Below, piece after piece: positions 22,901 through 32,440 of a stretch of 64,000 nucleotides of DNA. Made by a program: the position numbers and the translations under genes. Under the pieces are notes generated by a model. That model searched no databases. It worked only from the letters and a program-made list of their open reading frames with translations, and was not told the DNA's origin. Source of the DNA: Acanthopleura granulata (lineage: Eukaryota > Mollusca > Polyplacophora > Chitonida > Chitonidae); assembly GCA_016165875.1 (NCBI GenBank), contig JABBOT010000080.1:48380032-48444031 (forward strand). Reading direction: 5' to 3'. Positions within the stretch are counted from its first letter, which is position 1, and each line of letters begins with the position of its first letter.

Positions 22901-25900
22901 ATGAGACTATAAATAAAGTTTTGTTGATGTTTGACTTTATCAAATTGATCACTGTTGCCTAACTTTTCCCATTAAGAAGGAATGACAGTGATGTGTGAGA
23001 CTATAAATAAAGTTCTGGTGAAGTTCAGCTGTAGATTATCAAATTGATCACTGTTGCCTAACTTTTCCCATTAAGAAGGAATGACAATGGGGTATGAGAC
23101 TGTAAATAAAGTTTTGTTGAAGTTTGACTGTAGATTATCAAATTGATCACTGTTGCCTAACTTTTCCCATTAAGAAGGAATGACAGTGGTGTGTGAGACT
23201 ATAAATAAAGTTCTGTTGAAGTTTGACTGTAGATTATCAAATTGATCACTGTTGCCTAACTTTCCCATTAAGAAGGAATGACAGTGGTGTGTGAGACTAT
23301 AAATAAAGTTCTGTTGAAGTTTGACTGTAGATTATCAAATTGATCACTGTTGCCTAACTTTCCCATTAAGAAGGAATGACAGTGGTGTGTGAGACTATAA
23401 ATAAAGTCCTGTTGAAGTTTGACTGTAGATTATCAAATTGATCACTGTTGTCTAACTTTCCCATTAAGAAGGAATGACAGTGGTGTGTGAGACTATAAAT
23501 AAAGTTCTGTTGAAGTTTGACTGTAGATTATCAAATTGATCACTGTTGCCTAACTTTCCCATTAAGAAGGAATGACAGTGGTGTGTGAGACTATAAATAA
23601 AGTTCTGTTGAAGTTTGACTGTAGATTATCAAATTGATCACTGTTGCCTAACTTTTCCATTAAGAAGGAATGACAGTGGTGTGTGAGACTATAAATAAAG
23701 TCCTGTTGAAGTTTGAATGTAGATTATCAAATTGATCACTGTTACCTAACTTTCCCATTAAGAAGGAATGACAGTGGTGTGTGAGACTATAAATAAAGTT
23801 CTGTTGAAGTTTGACTGTAGATTATCAAATTGATCACTGTTGCCTAACTTTCCCATTAAGAAGGAATGACAGTGGTGTGTGAGACTATAAATAAAGTTCT
23901 GTTGAAGTTTGACTTTAGATTATCAACTTGATCTCTGTTGCCTAACTTTTCCCATGGAAAAGAAGAAGGAATGGTCAGGAGGCTAAAATTCGGACTGTCC
24001 AAGTTCAGAGTACTATGGAAGCATTTGACATGTAAACTGACCACATTTAGGATGTTATATTTAAACTGCATAAAAGACTGTCATGGGTGTTCTTACAGGA
24101 TCTTGGAACTCCAAATGAGAAAATCTGGCCAGGCGTGGGTGAATTGTCTGCAATGAAGAAATGTACGTTTGCTGAATACCCTTATAATACACTGCGGCAG
24201 CGCTTTGGAAGTTACCTCACAGATGCTGGGTTTGAGCTCATGAACAAGTAAGGGCCTGAGAAATCTTCCCGTCCATGAACACCATATAGAAAGACTAGTG
24301 TTTGTTAGTCCCATACACCGTTACATAAGGATTAGTGCTTGTTTCAGTTCCCACGAGTTTCACTTATTAGTTGTTCAAATTCTGAGTGAAGCAAGTGGTA
24401 AACTTTTGGGTATAATAAAGCTGCTTGTAGTGTGTTTACAGAAGGTTGTCAAAGGTTACGCAGTAGTTCCACGTATTTACTGTAATCAGGTCCCTACCTT
24501 CTTTCGCTTTTTTTTTTTTTTTCAACATTTTTGCATGAAAGTAATAACGCTTGCCAGTTTTAAAGTGAAACACAACACAATAAGTTTGCCAAACAGGTTG
24601 GACAATATTATGTTCATGACTTTGCTCTGTCAGCGAACATGAAACACAGCCATTGTGTGTTGGCTGTGACGGAATTGTTCCAAGCAGGGAACACTCTTGT
24701 CACGCGATACTGTAGTAAGCTAACAGGGTTGTGGTTGAAACTTATGTATATATTTAAATTTATAACATGAAATGATCTAGAAACTTACTCTCGCCATAAC
24801 ACAGTGGTATGGAAAACACTTTGCAGTGTTGTTCACTCATGTACTTGTAATAATCAAAACATGTAACATTAAAACATTATCCTGTCCCTATTTTATTACC
24901 TGTTACATTGACAGTCAACTCAGAACATTTACATCACACCTTATAAACAGCTGATGTCTCCTAGCTCTCTTCATGTTCCCAGTCGGCAGCACGATACACC
25001 GCACTTCAGACGAAGATAATTCAGGAACGAATTCACGCAAACAGGTTTTTGCATTCAAGAGAGAATTTTGTAATCTTCTTAATGAATGGTGCCTCAGTCA
25101 TGAGCTGTCTTTCACTGTAACTTAGCAGTCTTTGGATATCTGTACCAAAAATTAAAGTTTAAAATCAATTCAAATAGAATGGTGGCTCTAGTGTTACATG
25201 GAACTAATTTCTGTGATACATTTAGCTGCTACCATCACTGTTTGTTAAGCAGAGAAAGTGACATACATTACGGTGTGTTAAATCAACTTAACTTTAACAT
25301 TTTTGACAAGCCACATGATACAGTAGGCCTTTTCTTCTACCTGTAGTGAATTCAGTTATGCTCGTTCTACATTTTCCCTCTAAATGCTAGTGAAATCTTC
25401 TGTCAACTTAAGAGAGGTGCAATACTTTATGCGACAGCCCAGGTTGTCTGTTATCAGGCTCTTTTTTCTGTTAATGAACCTCATGGATTACAACACTTGG
25501 CACTTTTTTGTGTTTGTTAGGTTTCTTACGTACAACCCAGTGAAACGTGTTACGGCAGATGATGCCCTGAAACACGCCTTCTTCAAGGAGTCACCCCAGC
25601 CTGTGGAGCCGTCAATGTTCCCCACATGGCCTGCCAAGAGCGAACAGTCCCGTAAACATGTCAGTTCTCCTAAACCACCGTCTGGAGGGAAGGCCTACGC
25701 TAAGCTACTGGTAAGATACCAGTAGAGAAAGGAGAGGTTCATCGTGAATTCACCATGGTCGTTTTAGGCTTTTTACTTTATTGGCAAAAAACATGAGTGT
25801 TTCCAAAATCACTGCTTGCTAAGTTGATCCTGTCTCGGCCAATTCACATTTCATAATGACGGTGATGAGTGACCGCATGCTACCAAAAAAGATGTTCACC

Positions 25901-26421
25901 TTTTGTGACAAAATGCAAAATTTAAAAAGTAAACTTCAAAGATTTTTTTTTGCTCACTTGGAAAGAAGTTTATGTATATGGAGGAGCTTAAAGTTGTGCT
26001 TTTGGCTGTGTAAAGCCCTTGCCCTAAATCATAACCTTGTTATCATAAATCATGAGCTTGTTATGCCATTGTGAAACTGCACATACAGCCAAAAGACACA
26101 TGTAGCTAAAGCTGTCACGACTACTGTCAGTCTGGCCTTATAAAATCTGTGACAAAAGGTAAGAAATTTAACAAACATCTGACCAAATGTGTTTATAGTA
26201 GGACACATCTTTACATTACTATAGAGTCAATATTGTTAGTAATGAAAGCTTTCGAAGAAAATAAATCCCATCTGTTGATGGCCTGTTATTTGGTTTCACT
26301 TTCATGTGGACAGGGTGACCAGGATGAGGAGGCTGTTATCAAGGCTGGAGGAGGATTCCACATGGGTTCAGCTTCCAAAGGGGCCTCAGCCATGGGACCC
26401 GGTTTCAGCCTGAAGTTTTGA
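11175..26421 (+). CDS. CDK11: CDK11 (PITSLRE / CDC2L) protein kinase, 16 coding exons
   Basis: Role (known): cyclin L-dependent Ser/Thr kinase of the CMGC group acting in pre-mRNA splicing and transcription; a shorter vertebrate isoform works in mitosis. Coding exons: 11175-11326, 11728-11885, 12841-12985, 14019-14143, 14758-14889, 15673-15966, 16785-16871, 17447-17707, 18481-18602, 19080-19185, 20686-20807, 21218-21325, 22616-22732, 24099-24247, 25521-25710, 26314-26421. They sum to 2376 nt (791 aa plus stop; human about 795). Residues 50-240 are an RE/RK/RS-rich low-complexity tail, 240-400 acidic and Ser/His-rich, and 430-720 the kinase: glycine loop EEGTYGVVY (436-444), Lys458, PITSLRE 470-476, HRD 551-553, DFG 571-573, T-loop Thr591, APE 596-598. 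The C-terminus ends PGFSLKF, as in vertebrates. One intron is GC-AG. An acceptor just before 11168 implies a further noncoding 5' exon. Confidence 0.95.
11728..11885 (+). CDS. CDK11: CDK11 exon 2
   Basis: The acceptor is TTTTCGTAG and the exon completes an Arg codon. It encodes [20 protein letters not shown], then an [12 protein letters not shown] basic run and an RE-rich helix ending VKD. Donor GTATGT, phase 1. Confidence 0.88.
11970..12270. mobile_element. MITE-like element with ~60-bp inverted ends
   Basis: The left end agaacagaccacatttaaac and the right end gtttaaatgtggtctattgc are inverted relative to each other, and the pairing continues inward to gccatttYgtgc. About 300 bp, no coding capacity, inside CDK11 intron 2. 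Target-site duplication was not resolved. Confidence 0.72.
12841..12985 (+). CDS. CDK11: CDK11 exon 3 (RE-rich)
   Basis: The acceptor is TCTGTACAG. It encodes [17 protein letters not shown] and a charged REKEKDRK helix. Donor GTAAAC, phase 2. This is low-complexity charged sequence typical of the CDK11 N-terminus. Confidence 0.87.
13052..13542 (+). repeat. Dispersed ~485-bp repeat, copy 1
   Basis: Begins agtaaaagacagctcatg and ends gcttggaacaataatgtcac. Similar along its length to 41445-41935 and, inverted, to 24662-25120. In CDK11 intron 3. No open frame shared by the copies. Confidence 0.82.
14019..14143 (+). CDS. CDK11: CDK11 exon 4 (RE/RK-rich)
   Basis: The acceptor is TCTGTACAG. It encodes [20 protein letters not shown] and then a basic [12 protein letters not shown]. 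Donor GTACAC, phase 1. Frame is kept with both neighbours; the alternative AG two bases downstream would break it. Confidence 0.87.
14758..14889 (+). CDS. CDK11: CDK11 exon 5 (SR/RE-rich), seed of the 73-bp array
   Basis: The acceptor is ATGTTGTAG. It encodes [20 protein letters not shown] followed by an RS/RE segment ending KYRSPRE. Donor GAAG/GTAAGC, phase 1. The last 52 nt of the exon plus 21 nt of intron are repeated six more times immediately downstream. Confidence 0.88.
14838..15330 (+). repeat. 73-bp tandem array built from the CDK11 exon 5 / intron 5 junction
   Basis: GAT of the unit falls at 14838, 14911, 14984, 15057, 15130, 15203 and 15276, an exact 73-bp period. Copy 1 is the authentic exon end. 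Copies carry GAAGGTAAGC at 14887, 14960, 15033, 15106, 15179 and 15252, and GAAGGTAAAC at about 15325. Confidence 0.95.
15673..15966 (+). CDS. CDK11: CDK11 exon 6 (acidic then Ser/His/Pro-rich)
   Basis: The acceptor is TTCATTTCAG. It encodes [20 protein letters not shown], an acidic [11 protein letters not shown] stretch, then an [15 protein letters not shown] repeat rich in S-P and S-H dipeptides. Donor CAG/GTATTC, phase 1. Confidence 0.87.
16785..16871 (+). CDS. CDK11: CDK11 exon 7 (Ser/His-rich)
   Basis: The acceptor is TTGTTGCAG. The 29-codon exon encodes [20 protein letters not shown] and ends RSA. Donor CAG/GTACCT, phase 1. Compositionally continuous with exon 6. Confidence 0.83.
17240..17405 (+). 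mobile_element. SINE-like repeat with tRNA-like head (family 1)
   Basis: ggtggcctaacggtttaata resembles a degenerate tRNA A-box region. Then gggagcctctcatcagtgct, ctccggccatatgggggg, tgaaatattcttgag and an A/T tail (aaataaatgaat). Ends about 40 bp before CDK11 exon 8. Confidence 0.65.
17447..17707 (+). CDS. CDK11: CDK11 exon 8 (kinase glycine loop)
   Basis: The acceptor is ATTCATAG. It encodes [20 protein letters not shown], then [19 protein letters not shown], then the ATP-binding loop [16 protein letters not shown]. Donor CAG/GTCAGT, phase 1. Met367 lies where the internal start of the vertebrate short (p58) isoform would fall; that equivalence is inference only. Confidence 0.94.
17735..17985. 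repeat. Degenerate tandem repeat after CDK11 exon 8
   Basis: About five diverged copies of a ~48-bp unit containing tgtcatatctggtgt and cactgtgactggRc. It begins about 30 bp into intron 8 and shows no similarity to exon 8 itself. Confidence 0.7.
18268..18297 (+). repeat. Isolated fragment of CDK11 exon 13 start inside intron 8
   Basis: gagtactctacagctattga followed by cctgtgatt matches the first ~30 nt of exon 13 (22616) almost exactly. The reading frame closes at TGA. It lies 4.3 kb upstream of the real exon, within another intron. Confidence 0.8.
18481..18602 (+). CDS. CDK11: CDK11 exon 9 (catalytic Lys and PITSLRE helix)
   Basis: The acceptor is TTTCCCACAG. It encodes [18 protein letters not shown], then [20 protein letters not shown]. 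It carries the ATP-anchoring Lys458 and the signature PITSLRE cyclin-binding helix. Donor CGG/GTAAGT, phase 0. Confidence 0.96.
19080..19185 (+). CDS. CDK11: CDK11 exon 10 (hinge), ends at a GC donor
   Basis: The acceptor is GTTCTGCAG. It encodes [20 protein letters not shown] and continues to QPFLM. The only frame-preserving donor is ATGG/GCAAGT, a GC 5' splice site with otherwise strong consensus. It joins exon 11 to give PFLMGEVKTLM, matching the family. Confidence 0.92.
19371..19860 (+). repeat. Diverged interspersed repeat with ~130-bp internal period
   Basis: Starts gttcgtccgtctgtcc. Three degenerate units follow with aacgctctat, caaacttacaccacac, ggcatgaagaagga and cttcaaggtcatt. This pattern resembles repeats widespread in mollusc genomes; family assignment from memory only. 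Lies in CDK11 intron 10. Confidence 0.65.
19868..19906. repeat. (TA)n microsatellite
   Basis: Perfect tatata run of about 36 bp in CDK11 intron 10. Confidence 0.97.
20686..20807 (+). CDS. CDK11: CDK11 exon 11 (HRD catalytic loop)
   Basis: The acceptor is GATTCTTTCAG. It encodes [20 protein letters not shown], then [23 protein letters not shown] with Asp553 as catalytic base. Donor AAG/GTAGGT, phase 0. Confidence 0.95.
21218..21325 (+). CDS. CDK11: CDK11 exon 12 (DFG to APE activation segment)
   Basis: The acceptor is TACTGACAG. It encodes [20 protein letters not shown], then [19 protein letters not shown] Asp571, T-loop Thr591 and the APE motif are all intact. Donor AAG/GTGAGG, phase 0. Confidence 0.95.
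21605..22612 (+). repeat. 56-bp tandem array built from the CDK11 intron 12 / exon 13 junction
   Basis: Fourteen copies start with gtagcag at 21823 and recur every 56 bp to 22551. They are preceded by three more diverged copies (about 21610-21760), one with gagtattccgcagctgttg. Each has the acceptor TTGTAG followed by about 48 nt resembling the start of exon 13 (tactctacagc...). Typical copies read QYSTAVHI then stop. Confidence 0.95.
22616..22732 (+). CDS. CDK11: CDK11 exon 13 (kinase C-lobe), seed of the 56-bp array
   Basis: The acceptor is CGTTGTAG. It encodes [20 protein letters not shown], then [19 protein letters not shown]. Donor AAG/GTAAGC, phase 0. Its first 48 nt plus 8 nt of the acceptor form the unit of the array in the preceding intron. 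Confidence 0.94.
22810..23955. repeat. 98-bp tandem array in CDK11 intron 13, about 11 copies
   Basis: Units share gagactataaataaagt, gattatcaaattgatcac and cattaagaaggaatgaca. Divergence is higher at both edges than in the middle. Confidence 0.93.
24099..24247 (+). CDS. CDK11: CDK11 exon 14 (kinase C-lobe)
   Basis: The acceptor is GTTCTTACAG. It encodes [20 protein letters not shown], then [17 protein letters not shown]. Donor AACAA/GTAAGG, phase 2. Confidence 0.93.
24662..25120 (-). repeat. Dispersed ~485-bp repeat, copy 2 (inverted)
   Basis: Reverse complement begins with gacagctcatgactgaggca and ends at ttccgtcacag; internal blocks such as tataaatttaaatatatac match copies 1 and 3. In CDK11 intron 14. 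Confidence 0.78.
25521..25710 (+). CDS. CDK11: CDK11 exon 15 (end of kinase domain, C-tail)
   Basis: The acceptor is GTGTTTGTTAG. It encodes [20 protein letters not shown] and then [17 protein letters not shown] and a Pro/Lys-rich linker. Donor CTG/GTAAGA, phase 0. Confidence 0.93.
26314..26421 (+). CDS. CDK11: CDK11 exon 16 (C-terminus and stop)
   Basis: The acceptor is CATGTGGACAG. It encodes [20 protein letters not shown] and ends [13 protein letters not shown], then TGA at 26419-26421. The GPGFSLKF terminus is a hallmark of CDK11. A possible poly(A) signal AATAAA lies at 26792. Confidence 0.95.
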   Translation, partial: GDQDEEAVIKAGGGFHMGSASKGASAMGPGFSLKF

Positions 26422-29200
26422 GACAGTCTTAGGTCATTGAGGAGGAGATTGGCTGCTTGAAATATGTACATTGAGGCATTGTGACTTGGAGCTGTTTGAC
26501 ATGAACTGTTCATGGAAGGCCAAGATCCCTGGATGTCCAAAAGCTAAGGTTATGCTCATAAGGACAGCAACCATTGGGTTGACAAACAGTGCATCACCTT
26601 TTATTAAGGAAGAAAGTAGATTATGACAGCAAAGATGAAATAATACATTGAAGTTTAAAAGCCTGGAACAAACTGCAGAAGTTTTGATGTGACGTATCAC
26701 ACGGTGATGTCTGCATTAGTGAAATGAAAAGGTGCCACTAAACACGTCATAACCTCAACCGAACGGAAGTGTGTTCCTAGATGGCTGAGTGAATAAATTC
26801 GGCGCCTGCCCTGTCGTTTCCCCCGGTTGAGTGAGAGTTGGCCGAAAATGGCAACTAGGATCTCCGATGGATGCTATTGATCACACCTAGGTACCAATGG
26901 GGTGGGAGGAGTAAGCTGACAGAATTGTGCATAAGTTGACACAACTATCATCACACTCACGCTTCACTGAACCGTCAGCGGAAAGGTAGTTTACAGTATG
27001 ACTATACGACGGTTAGGCTTATGCAAATAAATACTACAAAGTCACTAAATCACTAAATAATGACATAGGAGAGTATCTGGAATTGGCTTTTTGTCCATTT
27101 TCTGCAGCTTCAATTACCTCATAATTTTACCTGAACCGCAATACCCGTTTGTTTATGTAAGACCTTTATTTCCGCTCACAAAGCCATGCATAGGGATGAA
27201 TTTACTGAAATCAGCCGATAATAATGTGTATTTGAGAATTTGTTGTCAACATGGCGAACAGCTTGCTAAAATATCTTAAGCCTTATGTAAATGTTGCTGC
27301 TCAAGAAAGTTTTCTATCACAGTCGTTTACGACGATCGCGTATGTTGAACACCTTCTCCACGCGATTTCGGGCCCGTTATTGTCTTCAAATGCGGATAAA
27401 ATATTTTGTGGTAAGCGCACTTGTTTTCGCATTATTCCTTGGTAATTATCGCAGACTGGCGGCAGGATAATTTAGTTGAGTGATCCGGGCATAGTCGTAG
27501 TTTTCTCGGCATTAAATCCCATGAACATGAGCTGATTTTCCTCCGCCTACAGTTCACATAAAAGTGGCGAGTCCAAAAAAAAAAGGCACTTACCAATAGA
27601 TACATGTACATGTAGGTCTGAAGTGTTAGTCCATTGCTATTAAATAATTAATGCGTTCACATTAGCATAAAATAAAGCCGATGTTCGTCCACATACCCGT
27701 GTTCTGCATGTTACATATGCACAAAAGTATCCCGTCTAAACTTGTGCACCTTAACACTTTTCAAACCCCAAACTGTCACTGTGTAAGAAATAGATATTTT
27801 ACTGGCTGACGCGTAAATTTTGGCTGCAAAGTTTAATGACTGGTCGACTGTGTTTCGGGCCACATCACTCACCTTCACAGTACTTGTATATTTAATTTGT
27901 AGGTTTGTAACTTCATAATGTTCATGTGAGCAGTGGCAGAGTTTCGTTTTTGCACAAATCTGAATTCCGTAAACACCGCAAAATCCAGTGTAGCATGCAG
28001 TTTAGCCTTTATCTGTAACACAGTAATTCCTGGGTAAGGATGTTTCCTGCGGCTGCGCCCAGTCGCATTCTTATACAAATTACCTGTCAAGAAGTGATGG
28101 GTTGTAGTCCCTGGATTTGCAGATGTACAATCTTCGCAGGAAATGCCGCAAGCTTAAGTTCTTTTGTTTCTGAGGAATTGGTTGTAAGATTTAGAAGGTG
28201 CCATCCAGCATTATAAAAGCCAAAATATCGGGGCCTATATTCCTGTGCAATGAACAGTAAAGTACCGGTAACATGTAGCATTAAATGCGACTGATGTGAC
28301 ACGACCAGTTCAATAAGTTCAACGAAAAGCTTCTTGTAACCAGGGCGAGATAAAACCAGAACCGAGCTTCAAAGCTTCCGCACCGTGGGGCCCTTCTACT
28401 GAAATTGAAACTTTGTTGTGGCTATTGGAGGCTCTACATCAAGTTCCCACGATCAGAAGCCTTCCCACCCCCAAATTAGTTGAACTCCTCTGTGCGTGCG
28501 CCTCTTCTTCTCTCGATTTCAACTTGTATACATATGATGACTTGGTGTACATATTCTAGGCACATTTGATTCACATTGCAAAAATTTTGCGGATGTACGC
28601 GGAGATTTATAACCCTCGTTATATTTTCTGGAGACCTAAACCATTTAGTGAAAAACTGCACAAAACCACCCTCTATAAAAACAGAAGAATACAGCATGTT
28701 GGACCATGGGTGGTGCATGCACTATCCCCACGTACACAGTCACAGGTTAGCCAGATGAATTAGACGTTGTATGTTGCCGTTACAACGTCTAACAGAGGTC
28801 TGTTTGAAAAACGAAGGGTATTTTCCTATCCGTAGTTAAACACTGCAGTCCCTTTAAAATCTTATGTTCCTCAATCAGTAATGATCAGCCGAGGGGGTCG
28901 CATGTCGTAGTGGTTTTAAAACACTTGAGTTAAGTCCACATCGCGTGTTTTAGGCAACGAACCCATTACCTACTTGCCGATCGCTAGACATTTTTATCTA
29001 TCGTAAACACTTCACAATGTGAGAGTTCTCGGCTTTAAGTTACCTGTGTAACAGCGTGAATCCTGCGCCCAAAAACTCCACATCACGGAGATTACCACAT
29101 TCTCTTGTCGGTTGACTAAACATGGCGGAGTGCGGTAATTTTTGACCGAAGCAATTGTCTAAAACAGCCGATGTGGCCCAGACAAGCATTTTAAAACCGC
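26422..29200. other. CDK11 3' UTR and intergenic
   Basis: The CDK11 3' UTR starts at 26422, with a possible AATAAA at 26792. Apart from the candidate exon at 27251 the rest shows no support for coding sequence. Confidence 0.55.
27251..27415 (+). CDS. Possible first coding exon, gene not recognised
   Basis: ATG in good context (CAACATGGC) opens a frame MANSLLKYLKPYVNVAAQES and continues through ISGPLLSSNADKIFCG. A strong donor-like TTTTGTG/GTAAGC falls at about 27410. The composition looks protein-like (amphipathic, low in simple sequence). I do not recognise the family and found no matching second exon before the transposon-rich block at 29.2 kb. It may be a chance frame or a remnant. Confidence 0.3.
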
Positions 29201-30140
29201 TGCTTTCAGCCGGGCGTAGATCGACCTTGCGACTGCAAGCAACTGAGAGCATGCGATCTGACCCTAGTTTTAGTCGATCTACGCGAGCGTGCGATCACCG
29301 ACAACTGCTGATGAAGCAGTTGCTTATTGAGCATGTTCTACTTTTCTGCAACTGCGTGCTTGCGTCCAGTGTTGCTTCACGTGGTGCATTACATAAGTGG
29401 GTTATACCGTGAAAATAGCGCCACCGAGTGGACCGATGAAGCTGAAAATAAACTAGTCGATATGTGGAGGCTGTCCGTCCTTGTACGACATTTCTTACAC
29501 ACCCATCTGCATGTACCTTGTTATCGGTTCTATATGACAACAGCTAGCGTAATGTCGATGATAGAACCAGCCAGCAAAATACCCCTGCGCTTACAGGCTA
29601 TATACTTAATCAAAAAGCAAAAGTTCATTAGTGTCTAAATTTGTCAGACAACTTAAAAATATGGAGACGTTTTATCAATTACATCCCACATGGACACCAC
29701 CATCATTAACAAGTCATATGACAGTGACGTTGCTAAGTATCTCCTTTCGGTTGCCGCCAGTGGTAAGGAAGGGCGGGGCAAAATGCCCACTCTGCCTTTA
29801 CCCTATGCCGTATGTGGATCTCCCAACCCACTGGAACATAGCCCGATATTAGTGCTACTTACACCCAGGTTGCTCAGACAAATCACCTTATGATATAACG
29901 CGAACTAAATAGGAATGGGCGTTTTGCCTCGTCAACTCGGTTAAACGCCCACCGATGGGCCATCTGCCTCTTAGTCTGAAATGCCCTTGTAAAGATTTAA
30001 CAAAGTGGCATTTACATGTAAAACACCATTTATTTGTTTTATGTGTTGAGTTTGGGGAAAAAAATATAACAAAAAGGTCGATACTACCGTAGAGAAATCA
30101 CATTTGATAAACATATGGCGTCGGTATGTAGTACAATTGT

Positions 30141-32440
30141 TTAATAATCATTCTCATCAGATTCGCAATTGGGACACACAAATACACATTCCCCGGAGGT
30201 TCGGTCTTCATGCGCCCAATTGCGATATGACACACACTGCACCCACACTTCCTCGGGTCTTGAATAAGCGAAAGGTTCAGCGCAGATTATACAGAGCCAT
30301 TCTTCATCTTCCTCATTCATGCATGCCTCCGTCTTTGTGGACGATTCCCCTTTTCCTTTCCCCTTTCCCGTTCTACAACCCTCATCTTTTGCCTTTGTTG
30401 ACCCCCATAGATTTAACATATCTCCCTTAACGTATGTCTTCCTTTCTCTTCGTTGCTTTTAGATTTTCCTTTTCCTGGAGAAGAGCCTTATAAGGATGGT
30501 GTCAATAATGTTGCACCTTCCGCCTTGCTCTTCCTATTCCCGGAGGTTGCTAGCTTGGGAAGAGGCGACAGGCTACGGATCAGATCATGTGCGGCTGACA
30601 CTGAAACATAACAAAGTGACCCTTTAGCAATGAATTTTTGAGGCAAAGATTTCCTCTGGTGCACCGCCTCTACCCCAAATACCGGCTGTATAATTTTTTG
30701 GTGTGTATCATCATATTTCATATGGTCAATACAGATTTTGAATGAACATTTATTTATTTATTTATTTATTTATATATTTATTTCATTAGTGTTTTACGCT
30801 GTGCTCAATAATATTTCACTGAACATGTTCACTAATCGGAAATTAAGATCGCTTATTACCTGTTGGTACTTGAAGATCATTTGGGTTATCAGAGATGTGT
30901 GGATCGTGAGAAGGACCAGATATGGCTTGCAAAAACTGACCAGCAGTGTCCGTTCCTCTGACCAAAGACCGAGGGCGGGCGACGGTCCAGTCATCATCCA
31001 ATTCGGCTATTACAGGTATCTCAGCATATGGTGTCCCAGGTATCAGTTTTCTGCCTAATCAACGGGTGTTTGATTATCAGAAGTAGATGGATCACTGGTG
31101 GGAAGTTTGGCTTCAGGTGAAGATGCTGCTTGAGCAGGGTCAGCCTCTTCTGTTACCACCGCGACAGCAAAATCTGAATCTGGAAATACAGTCTCATCAC
31201 GTGGCAAGATTCCACAAGCAAAACCATGGACTGCTTTTTCGGGCGTTGCAGATCTCAGGAAAACTTTCCCAAATATACCAGCCATATCAAAGAAAATCAC
31301 CCGTTTTCCAGAATGAGCCACCATCCAGGAGTCAGCTGTTGCGTTGTATGCACTCTTGAGAAATTTGAAATATGTGCGATCAAGAGGCTGCATCTTGTGG
31401 GTACAATGTGGTGGAAGTGTTAGGAGGTGAATACCATGTTCCCGAGCATAGGCCACATCTGCGAGCGTTTTATGGCTATGATGGCCGTCTGAGATGATAT
31501 GCGCCATTTCAGGGGAGGCATTTGTGAATTTCACGAAGTGCTCTAGCCATCTGATGAATAGTACCGAGTTAGCCCACCCACTGGCACCAGCGTAACCAAC
31601 TGCTTGCGGTGGTGCTCCAGGCATTAATGCCTCTGCCATCCTCTTGCGGGTAAAAATGAGCACTTTGTTGCTAGCACCTTCCCTGGCTTATGAACATTTG
31701 TATTGCCAGTCGCATCCATATTCCATATACGCGCGGGTGGATACTCTTGTGCTTGGAGTAATTCTCTGTATACGGTTAAAAACTCGTGGACTTTTGGATT
31801 GTTAAAGCCTAAAGCCCGTGAAAGGTTGGTGCCTTTAGGTTCCCTTATATTAAAGTCTTGGTTACGCGAGAGGAATCCTGTCAACCAGTCCTTACCCTCC
31901 ATCTTGGTCTCTTGGCTAAATGGATGATGCAATCCAGATTTTTCAGCAACTTTATCAGCTAGTCATTTGGCCATGAAGCGATCTTAGACTTTGGTCAAAA
32001 TTTCAGTGATTAAACTTGGTATGCTTCTTTCTCTTATTTTAGCTGAAATTTGTTTTACAATAATTTAACCAGAATTTACATTATCAAGCAATAGTTTGAG
32101 CCTGGGACGTACGAAATAATAATTTTAAATCGATTTGAAATTTTGACACAAGTCTGATATCGCTTTGTGCTCTCGGGGCCAGATGTTTTGGGTAGTGAGA
32201 CCTTAGAGCGCCATTTCCATATACTGTATGTGGTTATGGAGTTCCATCTCCAGCTCTTTTGTTATTACAATGCGATGCCGACCGAGCTTTGACAGTCCTG
32301 GATTAGCTACTTTCTCGTCTCCATGGCAGCATATGGTTCTTGGTGGGACACCAAACGCCTTCCCAGCTTTCAGATTGGGCATGCGCACTGCCTGTAAAGC
32401 TTGTGCGAGATTTTCGTCCCCATAGTTTCCTCTTGTAGTT
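30141..32440 (-). pseudogene. Broken pogo-type transposase
   Basis: Minus strand, 5' to 3': a psq helix-turn-helix (VRNYKGKTTRGNYGDENLA, then VPPRTICCHGDEKVANPG) at 32460-32203, ended by an in-frame TAA right after MEMAL; intervening non-coding sequence; HHPFSQETKMEGKDWLTGFL and first catalytic Asp in WNMDATGN (31932-31680); an apparent deletion of several dozen residues after KVLATK with a frame change; then IISDGHHSH and HKMQPLD carrying the second and third acidic residues (31663-31055); finally a PHD-like zinc finger (30419-30141). In that finger CIIC, WVQC and CPNC remain, but two expected ligands are replaced (VSYRNWAHEDR). Not functional. Confidence 0.85.
30750..30830 (-). mobile_element. 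Truncated SINE-like repeat (family 1)
   Basis: tttatttatttatttattta followed by cattagtgttttacgctgtg and caataatatttcactg. Inserted within the pogo-type element. Confidence 0.68.

Noticed and set aside
24298..24642. 114-codon plus-strand frame after CDK11 exon 14
   Set aside because: It begins in intron sequence, has a homopolymer Phe run, and shows no similarity to known proteins.
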